Assembly (NCBI GenBank): GCA_965227905.1
Contig: OZ245780.1
Span: 2,914,001-2,978,000, forward strand
Direction of reading: 5' to 3'
DNA: 64,000 nt
Source of the DNA: CBDDHT01 sp965227905
GTDB taxonomy: Bacteria > Pseudomonadota > Alphaproteobacteria > Rhizobiales > Methyloligellaceae
Numbering within the stretch: position 1 is the stretch's first letter; each line of letters begins with the position of its first letter. The translations under genes were made by a program, and so were the position numbers. Positions 52,609-62,213 of the stretch are shown here, piece by piece. Below the pieces are notes generated by a model. It was not told where the DNA came from, made no database searches, and saw only the letters and a program-made list of their open reading frames with translations.

Positions 52609-54036
52609 TTCAAACCATGTTCCCATGCCGCCTGCCTGATGCTCCAGCATGTGACAATGCAACATCCACTTCCCGGGATTGTCTGCGACGAGCGCGATGG
52701 TCATTCCCTCGTTCGGTTCCATGAGGACCGTATCCCGCCACGGGACATCGAGTTCAGTGCCTGAAGGCTTCACGATACGGAAGTGATGGCCATGCAGGTG
52801 CATGGCATGCTGCCAGCGGGTTTCGTTGGCCATGCGGAGGATGACGGTGCTCCCGCGCTTGGCTGTGAAGAGCGGCTTCTTGGCCATGCCTGCAATGCCG
52901 TTCAGCGCCCAGACCTGTCCATGGGTCCGGACCAGATCTCGGATTTCGTAGGTCTTTCCTTTGTAGATGGCTTCGGTGATGGCGCTCATGGCACCACCCG
53001 TCATGACGAGATCCACCTTTTGCGCAGACTTGAGATCCGGCTCAGCGAGGCCGTTGTCTGCCAGTGGCTGGATCATTCCCTTGCGAAGAGGCTTTGGTGG
53101 TTCTGCGCCATGGACGAAATGCCCTGCCACGACGCGTTCGGTCGAAACCTCCGTGATTGCCGAGCGGCTGCCAGGCGATCCGGTCATATCGATGATCAGG
53201 TCTGCCCGTTGTGCCGGTGCCAACCGAAGCGTTGCATCGGCGAGAGGTTGCGGAGGGACAGGCTGGCCATCCAATGCGATGAGCGTCGGTGCGAGATCTT
53301 CAAGGCGGAGTTTGAGAACCCGGGCGTTGCAGACATTGCAAACGCGCAGCCGAATTCGCTCGCCAGACGAAACGGATATGTTCGCTTCGGGAAGGCCGTT
53401 CAGAGTGAGAATGTTGCCAAGCCGTCCGGCATGGGATCGTTCGAACAGAGAACCGAGCGTCTTCTCGTCGATGCGTCCCTCCGTATCGAGGCGCCAGTCG
53501 TCGGCAACAAGCAGAAGATCGCGGTCGACATCGGGCGCGTCCTTCTCGTCGACGAGGAGTACCCCGTAGAGGCCTCTGGCAAGCTGCTCCCAAGTTCGGT
53601 TGTGCGGGTGATACCAGAAGGTGCCGGCATCCGGAACCGTGAACCGGTAGTCGAAGGTCTCGCCGGGTGCGACCGGCACCTGCGTCAGATTTGCGACGCC
53701 GTCCATGGCATTGTCGATGCGGATGCCGTGCCAATGGATCGTCGTGGGTTGGGGAAGGCTGTTCTTGAGTCGGACCCAGACGTCGCCGCCGCGACTGGCA
53801 CGAATGACCGGACCGGGAATTTGACCGTTGTAGCCCCAGATCGGCGTCTTGTTCCCGCCCTTCTCCAAAAGTTGTGCATGCCCTGGCCGCGCCTCGATCA
53901 ATACGGGTTCTGAGGCCGACGCATCTGCGATCGAAGAGAACGCAGGCAGCGCAACAGTGGTTATTGTTGCGCCGGCTCCGGCCAGCAAGGTGCGCCGTGA
54001 GATGGCATTAGGGTTTGCGTTTGCGAAATTTGTCAT
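52600..54036 (-). CDS. Tat-exported multicopper oxidase
   Basis: A 478-residue three-cupredoxin oxidase. A Tat signal (ISRRTLLAGAGATITTVAL) shows folded export. The copper motifs are TIHWHGI, FWYHPH, HAMHLHGHHF and HCHMLEHQAGGM, covering the trinuclear cluster and the type-1 site with a Met axial ligand. It most resembles CopA/CueO-like or SufI-like enzymes, but lacks the long Met-rich insert of CueO. ATG 54036 lies 29 bases inside the end of the upstream cytochrome gene, so the two are coupled. Electron flow from the cytochrome to O2, or metal oxidation, is a reasonable inference. Confidence 0.9.
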   Translation of the reverse strand: MTNFANANPNAISRRTLLAGAGATITTVALPAFSSIADASASEPVLIEARPGHAQLLEKGGNKTPIWGYNGQIPGPVIRASRGGDVWVRLKNSLPQPTTIHWHGIRIDNAMDGVANLTQVPVAPGETFDYRFTVPDAGTFWYHPHNRTWEQLARGLYGVLLVDEKDAPDVDRDLLLVADDWRLDTEGRIDEKTLGSLFERSHAGRLGNILTLNGLPEANISVSSGERIRLRVCNVCNARVLKLRLEDLAPTLIALDGQPVPPQPLADATLRLAPAQRADLIIDMTGSPGSRSAITEVSTERVVAGHFVHGAEPPKPLRKGMIQPLADNGLAEPDLKSAQKVDLVMTGGAMSAITEAIYKGKTYEIRDLVRTHGQVWALNGIAGMAKKPLFTAKRGSTVILRMANETRWQHAMHLHGHHFRIVKPSGTELDVPWRDTVLMEPNEGMTIALVADNPGKWMLHCHMLEHQAGGMGTWFEVS

Positions 54037-54571
54037 GACACGAGCCGCACATCTTCTTGATGTAGCCAAAGATCATATGGGGAGGCAGATGACGGACATG
54101 CTTGCTGGCTGGATAACCATCTGCCTCAACTGGCGGTCCGGCGCCCATTGCAGACCCGCGGCCTTCTGCCGAGATTGCTTGAGGACTATTTGACGCGACC
54201 CACTCGAGCGCCTCGGCAAAGACTTTCAAACGATCGGCTTCGGTTTTGAAGGCGTCCCAATCCGTCCAGATTGATGGTTTTGCAAGTGTTGGATGCTGAA
54301 GGCTGTCTTTGGGAAAGAGTCGGGTCATGGCGTCGCCCGAATGGCTCTTGATGGAGCGGACGGCTGCCATGAATTTTTCTGCATCGTAGCCGCTCTTGCC
54401 GGTCATCATCAGATCGACCGTTCTGGTGCTCTTGCCGATCTTCGTCATCAGATCCATGCGTTCCTTGACGATTCCGGTGGCGCCCTTGTGCGCCTCGACT
54501 GAGGACCAACCGGCACAGATCACCACCGCTAGGGTCGTTGCCATCAAGAGATTTGTCCCAAAATAGGTCAT
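54008..54571 (-). CDS. class II cytochrome c (c-556/c' type)
   Basis: A periplasmic four-helix cytochrome of about 187 residues. A signal peptide (LLMATTLAVVICAGWSSVEA) comes first. The family's N-terminal helix reads VKERMDLMTKIGKSTR, with Met as likely sixth ligand (c-556-like). The heme motif CGSCH sits near the C-terminus, as in all class II cytochromes. ATG 54571 has GAGGA about 11 bases upstream; GTG at 54589 is an alternative. It overlaps the oxidase gene by 29 bases, suggesting a redox partner. Confidence 0.88.
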   Translation of the reverse strand: MTYFGTNLLMATTLAVVICAGWSSVEAHKGATGIVKERMDLMTKIGKSTRTVDLMMTGKSGYDAEKFMAAVRSIKSHSGDAMTRLFPKDSLQHPTLAKPSIWTDWDAFKTEADRLKVFAEALEWVASNSPQAISAEGRGSAMGAGPPVEADGYPASKHVRHLPPHMIFGYIKKMCGSCHDKFRKRKP

Positions 54572-54771
54572 CAGGCCAGTATTCCTCACCGTTTTTTAAG
54601 GCGGTTTGCCGCTTCTGCTGCCGTTGCAGCCAAGGATTGCCTATGGTTGGACGTCCGATCGAGAAGTCAAGCATGGCGAGATGTCACGTCGCTTGGCATT
54701 CGATTTGCTTTGTACCAGCCACCTTTCGGGATTGTCCCCGGAAATGTTGTGTCAACGCAAAAGGAGACAAC

Positions 54772-54909
54772 ATGTTTCCTCTCATTTTCTTTACCGGTTT
54801 CTACTGGCTCGCAGCGAGCTTTTGGATCCAATTGGGCGGCGATCCATCCTTGATTTGGGCATCAATCCTGCCCGTCGCCTGGATCAGTTCGCTCTGCTTC
54901 CTGAGGTAG
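54772..54909 (+). CDS. 45-residue membrane protein
   Basis: A short frame with a strong ribosome site (AAGGAG, 7 bases ahead of ATG 54772). The peptide MFPLIFFTGFYWLAASFW continues into a second hydrophobic stretch ending SSLCFLR, so one or two TM segments make up nearly all of it. No family is recognised. It is divergent from the cytochrome/oxidase pair, about 200 bases from the cytochrome start, and may belong to the same function. The gap from 54910 to 55121 holds nothing clear. Confidence 0.55.
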   Translation: MFPLIFFTGFYWLAASFWIQLGGDPSLIWASILPVAWISSLCFLR

Positions 54910-55121
54910 CTCTCAGACGCGACTATCTCTTAGGGGCGTTGTCGGGCACTGTGCCCCGAACGGATGGCGGTTGATTGCCGTTTTCTTGTTTCGGCCGGTC
55001 GGATTGAAGCATAAAATCCCATCGGCCCTCTTGCCATGCGCCGCAAACTGCGCGAATTCCATCTGGTGACATTAAATTTGGCTGTGATATAGGAACGCGC
55101 GGCTAATACTCTGCAAACATT

Positions 55122-55206
55122 GCGGGCGTGGTGGAATTGGTAGACACGCCAGATTTAGGATCTGGTGGCTTCGGCCGTGGGGGTTCAAGTCCCTCCGCCC
55201 GCACCA
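55122..55206 (+). tRNA. tRNA-Leu (anticodon TAG)
   Basis: A class II tRNA with a variable arm (TGGCTTCGGCCGT). Acceptor arms GCGGGCG and CGCCCGC pair fully, discriminator A and an encoded CCA. The stem CCAGA/TCTGG holds TTTAGGA, anticodon TAG. Confidence 0.95.
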
Positions 55207-55267
55207 ACCGGCATTTATCTGACTACAACCTCAAGACCGCCGAGCGGTCGTCTCCGAGTTAGGAACC

Positions 55268-56629
55268 ATGGAAGTCGAAGTTACCACAGCCGAAGGCTTG
55301 AAACGGGAACTGCGCGTCGTAATCGGCGCAGGTGAACTGGGTGAGCGTCTGTCGAAGCGTCTCGACGAACTCAAGGATCAAGTCAAACTCAAAGGCTTTC
55401 GTCCTGGCAAGGTGCCAGTTACTCACCTCAAAAAGGTCTATGGTCGCTCGATCATGGCCGAAGTGCTGGCAGAAGCGGTCGACGAGAGCTCGAAGAAGGC
55501 GCTCACGGACCGTGAGGAGCGACCAGCGCTGCAACCCGAGATTTCTCTACCCGAGGATCAGGCCGAAATCGATCTCGTCATGAATGGCGATCGCGATCTC
55601 TCTTATGTCATGAGTTTTGAAGTGCTTCCGGACTTCGAGCTGACCAACTTCGCTGAGTTGTCGCTTGAGAAGCAGGTGGCCGAGACGGAAGAGAAGAATA
55701 TCGATGAAGGCATCGAGCAACTTGTCGAAGCCAACATTTCTTATTCGCCGAAGGAAGGCGAGGCAGCAGACGGCGACCGGGTGACGCTCGATTTCGAAGG
55801 CAAGATCGACGGAGAAGCTTTCGAGAGTGGCAAGGCCGAAGATGCAGCCGTTGTTCTCGGCAAGGGACGCTTCATCCCAGGTTTCGAAGAAGGGCTTGTC
55901 GGTGCGAAGGCCGATGAGTCGCGGCAGGTCGAAACGGTATTTCCGGACGATTATCCCGCGGAAGAACTCGCAGGCAAGACAGCGACATTCGATGTGCTGG
56001 TGAAGAAGGTCGAGGCGCCGGTCCGACCCGATGTCGATGAGAATTTTGCGACGATGCTTGGCCTCGAATCGGTCGATGCTCTACGCGATGCCGTCAAAGA
56101 TCAGCTCAAGACGGAGCTTGATAAGGCAACGCGATCGAAACTGAAGCGCGCCTTGCTCGATATGCTCGACGAGGTTCACACGTTCGATCTGCCGCAGTCG
56201 CTCGTCGACAGCGAGTTCGAGACGATATGGACTCAAGTCACTGGCGACCTGGAACGCGCCGGCCGCGGATTTTCCGACGAAGGAACGACGGAGGAGGACG
56301 CTCGCAAAGAATATCGCACGATTGCCGAGCGACGCGTGCGTCTCGGTCTGGTGCTTTCGAAAGTCGGTGAAGGCCAGGAGATTCAGATCTCCGAGGAAGA
56401 GCTTAATCAAGCACTCATGGCGCGACTGCGCGAGTTCCCGGGCCAGGAGCGTGAGGTTTACGAGTATTATCAGAAGACCCCGGAAGCGCTGGCGGAACTC
56501 AGGACACCGATTTTCGAAGACAAGGTGGTCGACTACATTCTCGAGTTGGCGACCGTCACCGAAAAGACGGTCAGCCGGGAAGAGCTTTTTGCAACGCCGG
56601 AAGATGAAGAAAGCGCCAGCGCTTCATGA
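55268..56629 (+). CDS. tig: trigger factor
   Basis: A ribosome-bound chaperone that receives nascent chains. The protein has 453 residues. The N-terminal ribosome-binding domain carries the signature FRPGKVP (L23 contact) within KLKGFRPGKVPVTHLKK. The FKBP-type PPIase domain (about 160-245) has GDRVTLDFEGKIDGEAFESG and FIPGFEEGLVGAKADE; the rest is the helical substrate-binding domain. It starts the tig-clpP-clpX-lon series, in standard order. The N-terminus MEVEVTTAEGLKRELRV fits the ATG at 55268. Confidence 0.96.
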   Translation: MEVEVTTAEGLKRELRVVIGAGELGERLSKRLDELKDQVKLKGFRPGKVPVTHLKKVYGRSIMAEVLAEAVDESSKKALTDREERPALQPEISLPEDQAEIDLVMNGDRDLSYVMSFEVLPDFELTNFAELSLEKQVAETEEKNIDEGIEQLVEANISYSPKEGEAADGDRVTLDFEGKIDGEAFESGKAEDAAVVLGKGRFIPGFEEGLVGAKADESRQVETVFPDDYPAEELAGKTATFDVLVKKVEAPVRPDVDENFATMLGLESVDALRDAVKDQLKTELDKATRSKLKRALLDMLDEVHTFDLPQSLVDSEFETIWTQVTGDLERAGRGFSDEGTTEEDARKEYRTIAERRVRLGLVLSKVGEGQEIQISEEELNQALMARLREFPGQEREVYEYYQKTPEALAELRTPIFEDKVVDYILELATVTEKTVSREELFATPEDEESASAS

Positions 56630-56642
56630 GTCTGACGGCAAT

Positions 56643-56670
56643 GCGGCGGGCAGGCCGTCGTGTCCGCCGC
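56643..56670 (+). terminator. stem-loop after tig
   Basis: GCGGCGG (56643-56649) and CCGCCGC (56664-56670) form a 7-bp G+C stem with a 14-base loop, 14 bases past the tig stop. There is no U-run, so it may only slow transcription or stabilise the mRNA end. The remainder up to clpP (56840) shows no clear promoter. Confidence 0.4.
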
Positions 56671-56839
56671 GGTTCGCTGCAGGGAGGCGTGTCACTCTCT
56701 GCCGTCGAAGTTATCGTTTCACTAGGCGAATCATCCTAGGTTCCCGTTTCTTGTGACCTTGGCCCGTTTGTGAGGCCAGGACTTAGGGCGACGGTTCGCC
56801 GCCGCGAGTGTTCCGGGAAGCCGGAAAAGGAGCATACCG

Positions 56840-57484
56840 ATGCGAGATCCAGCCGAATTCACGATGAACACCCTTGTTCCGATGGTGGTGGAGCAAACCA
56901 ATCGGGGCGAGCGCGCCTACGATATCTACTCGCGGTTGCTGAAAGAGCACATCATCTTCGTTGTTGGTCCGATCGAAGATAACATCGCGTCGTTGGTCAC
57001 GGCTCAATTGCTCTTTCTGGAAGCCGAGAATCCAAAAAAGGAAATTTCGATGTACATCAACTCGCCAGGCGGGGTGGTGACGTCGGGAATGGCGATATAC
57101 GACACAATGCAGTTTATCCGTCCACCGGTTGCAACCTTGTGCATCGGGCAGGCGGCGTCCATGGGCTCGCTTCTGCTCGCGTCGGGCGAGAGTGGCATGC
57201 GCTACGCTCTGCCAAACGCGCGAATTATGGTGCATCAGCCCTCCGGTGGCTTCCAGGGGCAGGCAAGCGATATCGAGCGCCATGCCAAAGAGATCCTGGA
57301 ACTGCGCGATCGGTTGAACGGTGTCTACTCGAAACATACCGGACAGAAAGTCGAGACGATCGCAGATGCGCTGGATCGGGACAATTTCATGACAGCCGAG
57401 GCGGCCAAGGAATTCGGAATTGTCGACGAAGTTATCGACAAGCGTGAGATTGTCGAAGACGACAAGCCGAAGAGCAAGAGTTAG
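56840..57484 (+). CDS. clpP: ATP-dependent Clp protease proteolytic subunit
   Basis: The serine protease chamber that degrades proteins fed by ClpX or ClpA. The protein has 214 residues. The catalytic triad is Ser 107 (GQAASMGSLLL), His 132 (IMVHQPSGG) and Asp 181 (LDRDNFM). AAAAGGAG lies about 8 bases ahead of the ATG. It is followed by clpX after a 380-base gap that must contain its own control region. Confidence 0.96.
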   Translation: MRDPAEFTMNTLVPMVVEQTNRGERAYDIYSRLLKEHIIFVVGPIEDNIASLVTAQLLFLEAENPKKEISMYINSPGGVVTSGMAIYDTMQFIRPPVATLCIGQAASMGSLLLASGESGMRYALPNARIMVHQPSGGFQGQASDIERHAKEILELRDRLNGVYSKHTGQKVETIADALDRDNFMTAEAAKEFGIVDEVIDKREIVEDDKPKSKS

Positions 57485-57695
57485 GCTCCAGGCGGCAGTG
57501 TTTCGCCTGTCTCTTGCAAATCGCTTTTGGTAATGGGGGCGCCGCCGCATTACCGACGAGATTGGCGGCCATATGGAAACCGGGCCGATTCGGGCTTATG
57601 TTTCCTTTGTAGTGCGATTGACGGGGCTGATGCGTTGGTGCATCACGGCGGCACACGATAGTTGGCCTGAAAATCGCATACCGTTCGCATACACC

Positions 57696-57720
57696 GGATT
57701 AAACTTGTCTTGATTAATCC
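57696..57720. promoter_or_regulatory. inverted repeat in the clpP-clpX gap
   Basis: GGATTAA (57696-57702) and TTAATCC (57714-57720) are exact inverted copies with an 11-base spacer, about 145 bases upstream of clpX. The spacer contains CTTG, which could be part of a heat-shock or housekeeping -35. The other bases from 57485 to 57863 hold nothing further I can support. Confidence 0.35.
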
Positions 57721-57863
57721 TGTGCTAGCATGCTGAGATTGTCGCATTCGGGTATTGGGCCCGGGCGGCACTTCGGTCGGAACACGCAAAGTGGCGCGTT
57801 TTTCGTTGCCGGTTTGCCTCAAATAAAGGGCATTCGATTCGTTGTTGATGCCCGCATAATTGG

Positions 57864-59129
57864 ATGAGCAAAGTGCCCGAAACCGACTCTAAGAACACTC
57901 TCTACTGTTCCTTCTGCGGCAAGAGCCAGCATGAGGTTCGTAAACTGATCGCCGGACCAACGGTGTTCATTTGCGACGAATGCGTCGAGCTCTGCATGGA
58001 TATCATTCGCGAGGAGAACAAAAGCTCCCTCGTGAAATCGCGAGATGGCGTCCCCACACCGCAGGAAATCGATGGCGTCCTGAACGATTACGTGATCGGC
58101 CAGGCTCATGCCAAACGTGTTCTCTCGGTGGCCGTGCACAATCACTACAAACGGCTCAACCATGCCGGCAAAAACTCCGACGTGGAGCTGGCAAAATCCA
58201 ACATCCTGCTGATCGGGCCCACCGGTTGCGGCAAGACGCTCCTGGCCCAGACGTTGGCACGCATTCTGGATGTGCCATTTACAATGGCCGACGCGACCAC
58301 GCTGACCGAAGCCGGTTATGTGGGTGAGGACGTCGAAAACATCATTCTCAAGCTGCTGCAGTCCGCGGACTACAATGTCGAGCGCGCGCAGCGTGGGATC
58401 GTCTACATCGATGAAGTCGACAAGATTTCCCGGAAATCCGACAATCCGTCCATAACGCGGGATGTGTCGGGAGAGGGTGTTCAGCAGGCCCTGCTGAAGA
58501 TTATGGAAGGCACGGTTGCAAGCGTGCCGCCGCAAGGTGGACGCAAACATCCCCAGCAGGAGTTCCTGCAGGTCGACACCACCAATATTCTGTTTATCTG
58601 CGGTGGTGCTTTCGCCGGTTTGGAAAAGATCATTACTCAGCGTGGCCGATCGACGTCGATCGGGTTCGGTGCAACTGTGGAAAGCGAAGATGACCGCCGG
58701 ACTGGCGACATCCTGAAAGGCATTGAGCCGGAAGACCTGCTGAAGTTCGGACTGATACCGGAATTCATCGGTCGTGTTCCGGTTCTTGCGACGCTGGAAG
58801 ATCTCGACGAGGACGCACTCATCAAGATCTTGACCGAGCCCAAGAACGCTCTGGTCAAGCAGTACCAGCGCTTGTTCGAAATGGAAGACGTCCGTTTGAC
58901 CTTCGCGGACGACGCCCTGTCGGGTATCGCGCGTCGTGCGATCGAGCGAAAGACCGGGGCACGCGGACTGCGTTCGATTATGGAGTCCATCCTGCTCGAA
59001 ACCATGTTCGATCTACCAAGTCTCAAGGGTGTGGAAGAGGTCGTCATCAGCGGCGACGTCGTCGAAGGAACGGCAGCGCCGCTTCGAATCTATGCCGAGC
59101 GGGCTGAGGAAATCGAATCGAGCGCTTGA
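57864..59129 (+). CDS. clpX: Clp protease ATP-binding subunit ClpX
   Basis: An AAA+ unfoldase that recognises tagged proteins and threads them into ClpP. The protein has 421 residues. The N-terminal zinc-binding domain is CSFCGK...CDECVELC. Walker A is GPTGCGKTLLAQ, Walker B is IVYIDEVDKISRK, and the ClpP-contact IGF loop is present in STSIGFGATVE. The sensor-2 region is RKTGARGLRSIME. The ATG at 57864 fits the family N-terminus. Confidence 0.97.
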   Translation: MSKVPETDSKNTLYCSFCGKSQHEVRKLIAGPTVFICDECVELCMDIIREENKSSLVKSRDGVPTPQEIDGVLNDYVIGQAHAKRVLSVAVHNHYKRLNHAGKNSDVELAKSNILLIGPTGCGKTLLAQTLARILDVPFTMADATTLTEAGYVGEDVENIILKLLQSADYNVERAQRGIVYIDEVDKISRKSDNPSITRDVSGEGVQQALLKIMEGTVASVPPQGGRKHPQQEFLQVDTTNILFICGGAFAGLEKIITQRGRSTSIGFGATVESEDDRRTGDILKGIEPEDLLKFGLIPEFIGRVPVLATLEDLDEDALIKILTEPKNALVKQYQRLFEMEDVRLTFADDALSGIARRAIERKTGARGLRSIMESILLETMFDLPSLKGVEEVVISGDVVEGTAAPLRIYAERAEEIESSA

Positions 59130-59180
59130 TCTGTAGGATTTCTGCCCACGATGTGTCGCAATTTTGTGCATTGTGGATAG

Positions 59181-59208
59181 TTGAAAGCCTTGATCGCCCT
59201 TGTATCAG
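59181..59208 (+). promoter_or_regulatory. candidate promoter for lon
   Basis: TTGAAA (59181-59186), a 16-base spacer, then TATCAG (59203-59208) lies in the 322-base clpX-lon gap. A second candidate is TTGACT (59251-59256), 18 bases, ACCTAT (59275-59280). Either could be read by sigma-32, since lon is heat-induced in related bacteria; this cannot be settled by eye. Confidence 0.35.
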
Positions 59209-59451
59209 TAACCTGAATTTGCGTGCGACTGTCACGGACGGCCTGCGGTCTTGACTCGCGGACGGTGCGTTGCCACCTATCGGGGTAGTGATCGGACTCG
59301 GTTCAGGGTCTCAGGCGACGCATCCATTGCCGCTATCACCTCTGCGGGGCTTCTGGCGGCCGCATTCGACGGTAAAATGGGGGAAGGTCAATTCGGTCGG
59401 GCGCCGTGAAGCGGTGGCTCGGATCGACCTAAACGATGGTGGGACACTGAT

Positions 59452-61887
59452 ATGACCGAAGAAACAAACGAAAGTGGAACATCCGGCACGGAACCGGAAT
59501 CATTCCCGGTCTTGCCATTGCGAGACATTGTCGTATTTCCATACATGATCGTGCCGCTTTTTGTCGGCCGCGAGAAATCTATCAATGCGCTCGAAGAAGT
59601 GATGCGCAGCGATAAGCAGATCTTGCTGGTCGCACAGAAGAATGCCGGTGACGACGAGCCGTCCACGGACGATATCTATACCGTTGGGACGCTTGCATCC
59701 GTGTTGCAGCTCTTGAAGTTGCCGGATGGTACCGTCAAAGTCCTGGTCGAAGGCACAACGCGTGCAGGAATCGCCGGCTATACGGAAAACAGCGAGTATT
59801 TCGAGGCTCAGGTCGAGCGTATCGAGGAAGAGCTTGGCGCCGAAGATGAGGTAGAGGCTCTCGCGCGCTCGGCAATCGGGCAGTTCGAGAGTTATGTGAA
59901 ACTCAACAAGAAGATCTCGCCCGAGGTCCTCGGCACCGTTACGCAGATCGACAATTATTCGAAGCTTGCCGATACCATTGCCTCGCATCTGGCGATCAAG
60001 ATTTCCGACAAGCAGGAAATCCTCGAGGTCACGTCGATTTCCGAGCGCCTGGAGCGTGTTTACACGCTGATGGAGAGTGAGATCTCTGTTCTGCAGGTCG
60101 AGAAGAAAATTCGTTCGCGCGTCAAGCGTCAGATGGAGAAGACTCAGCGCGAGTACTATTTGAATGAGCAGATGAAGGCCATTCAGAAGGAGCTGGGCGA
60201 TACGGAAGACGGCCGCGACGATATTTCAGAGTATGAAGACAAGATCGAGAGCACCAAGCTTTCGAAGGAAGCCAAGGAAAAGGGCCTCAGCGAGCTGAAG
60301 AAGCTCAAGCAGATGAGCCCGATGTCTGCAGAAGCAACCGTCGTGCGGAATTATCTCGACTGGCTGCTGTCGATCCCGTGGGGCGTCAAAGGCAAGGTCA
60401 AGAAAGACCTGGCCGACGCCGAAGCCATTCTCGATAAGGATCACTATGGCCTGGAGAAGGTCAAAGAGCGGATCATCGAGTATCTGGCCGTGCAGACCCG
60501 GACGAACAAGTTGAAAGGTCCTATCCTTTGCCTTGTTGGACCTCCCGGTGTCGGTAAGACATCGCTTGGCAAGTCGATAGCACGCTCGACAGGACGCGAG
60601 TTTGTTCGCATGTCTCTCGGCGGTGTACGCGACGAAGCCGAGATCCGTGGACACAGGCGGACCTATATCGGCTCGATGCCGGGCAAGGTCATCCAGTCCA
60701 TGAAGAAGGCGAAGAAGACAAACCCGCTTTTCCTTCTTGACGAAATTGACAAGATGGGCGCCGATTTCCGCGGCGATCCGGCGTCGGCCTTGTTGGAAGT
60801 CCTGGATCCTGAGCAGAACAATACGTTTAACGACCATTATCTGGAAGTCGACTACGACCTCTCGAACGTCATGTTCGTGACCACGGCGAATACGCTCAAC
60901 ATTCCGCCGCCCTTGATGGATCGGATGGAGATCATCCGCATTGCCGGCTACACGGAAGATGAAAAGGTCGAAATCGCAAGGCGTCATCTGATTCCCGATC
61001 AGCTGAAGAGCCATGGATTGGAAGAGGATGAGTGGAGCCTCGACGACGAGGCACTCAAATCGACGATCCGTCGCTTTACCCGTGAGGCCGGCGTGCGAAA
61101 CCTTGAGCGCGAGATGGCCAAGCTGGCCCGCAAGTCGGTCAAGGAACTGCTGACGACGGACAAGAAGAAGATCGATATTACCGCAGACAATCTTGAGGAC
61201 TTCCTCGGGGTTCCGAAATATCGGTATGGTGAGATTGAGCGCGACGACCAGGTTGGTGTTGTGATCGGACTGGCGTGGACGGAGGTCGGTGGCGAATTGC
61301 TGACCATCGAAGGTGTCATGATGCCCGGCAAGGGCAAGATGACGGTCACCGGCAATCTGCGCGACGTCATGAAAGAGTCGATCCAGGCGGCTAATGCCTA
61401 TGTGCGTTCGCGGGCAGTCGAGTTTGGCATCGAACCGCCATTGTTCGAGCGCAAGGACATTCACGTCCACGTGCCGGAAGGTGCAACGCCGAAAGACGGA
61501 CCGTCTGCCGGTGTCGCCATGGCGATGGCCATCATCTCCATCATGACCGGCATCGAAATTCGCAAGGATGTCGCCATGACCGGCGAAATTACCTTGAGAG
61601 GACGTGTGCTTCCGATCGGCGGTCTGAAGGAGAAGCTCCTTGCCGCGCTTCGCGGCGGTATCAAGACCGTGTTGATCCCGGAAGAGAATGCCAAGGATCT
61701 GGCCGATATTCCGGATACGCTCAAGAACAGCCTCGAGATCATTCCCGTCTCGGTGATGGATGAGGCGATCAAGATCGCCTTGACCAAAATGCCCGAGCCG
61801 ATCGAGTGGGATGAGAGCAAGGATGCATCCGAAACATCGTCTGTTTCCGGTGAAGACGAGACACCCGCCGGTATTACGGCTCATTAG
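59452..61887 (+). CDS. lon: ATP-dependent Lon protease
   Basis: An AAA+ serine protease that removes misfolded and regulatory proteins. The protein has 811 residues, full length for LonA. The N-terminal LON domain starts FPVLPLRDIVVFPYMIVPLFVGR in outline; Walker A is GPPGVGKTSLGKS and Walker B is LFLLDEIDKM. The Ser-Lys dyad is Ser in KDGPSAGVAMAMAI and Lys in GGLKEKLLAAL. It is followed by a hairpin and hupB, the standard order. An antisense frame of over 500 codons opposite this gene is a coding shadow. Confidence 0.97.
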   Translation: MTEETNESGTSGTEPESFPVLPLRDIVVFPYMIVPLFVGREKSINALEEVMRSDKQILLVAQKNAGDDEPSTDDIYTVGTLASVLQLLKLPDGTVKVLVEGTTRAGIAGYTENSEYFEAQVERIEEELGAEDEVEALARSAIGQFESYVKLNKKISPEVLGTVTQIDNYSKLADTIASHLAIKISDKQEILEVTSISERLERVYTLMESEISVLQVEKKIRSRVKRQMEKTQREYYLNEQMKAIQKELGDTEDGRDDISEYEDKIESTKLSKEAKEKGLSELKKLKQMSPMSAEATVVRNYLDWLLSIPWGVKGKVKKDLADAEAILDKDHYGLEKVKERIIEYLAVQTRTNKLKGPILCLVGPPGVGKTSLGKSIARSTGREFVRMSLGGVRDEAEIRGHRRTYIGSMPGKVIQSMKKAKKTNPLFLLDEIDKMGADFRGDPASALLEVLDPEQNNTFNDHYLEVDYDLSNVMFVTTANTLNIPPPLMDRMEIIRIAGYTEDEKVEIARRHLIPDQLKSHGLEEDEWSLDDEALKSTIRRFTREAGVRNLEREMAKLARKSVKELLTTDKKKIDITADNLEDFLGVPKYRYGEIERDDQVGVVIGLAWTEVGGELLTIEGVMMPGKGKMTVTGNLRDVMKESIQAANAYVRSRAVEFGIEPPLFERKDIHVHVPEGATPKDGPSAGVAMAMAIISIMTGIEIRKDVAMTGEITLRGRVLPIGGLKEKLLAALRGGIKTVLIPEENAKDLADIPDTLKNSLEIIPVSVMDEAIKIALTKMPEPIEWDESKDASETSSVSGEDETPAGITAH

Positions 61888-61892
61888 GTGAA

Positions 61893-61926
61893 ATCTGCGC
61901 TCAATCGCTTAGGATTGAGCGCAGAT
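61893..61926. terminator. hairpin after lon
   Basis: ATCTGCGCTCAAT (61893-61905) and ATTGAGCGCAGAT (61914-61926) form a perfect 13-bp stem with an 8-base loop, starting 6 bases past the lon stop. No U-run follows. The arms share the core TCTGCGCT with the long hairpin at 27.86 kb. The bases from 61927 to 62213 hold nothing else supported. Confidence 0.55.
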
Positions 61927-62213
61927 CATCTGTACAAAACGCATAGACCAAACCCCCCATTTTCTGCCGACAATCGGTCCCGAATGCCGATAGATGGTGC
62001 CCGTTTGGAGGGCTGGAAATCGCTTGAATGGCGGCTGTGAACGCCCTTTTCGGTGTTTTTTGTAGAGGAAAGAATTAACTAAACTCATTTTTGCCGGTTT
62101 TCTGCGGTTTCTCACGGTATAATGTCTCTTATGTCAGCGATTCGTCGCAGACGAAAACTCGCAGCGCTCGAAATGATCGATCGCCTGCGCGCAGCAAATG
62201 AAAGGACAACCAA

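Noticed and set aside
60226..61884. A 552-codon antisense frame opposite lon
   Set aside because: Shadow of a G+C-rich coding sequence: the amino acid mix is unnatural, no ribosome site is present, and Lon is unambiguous on the other strand.
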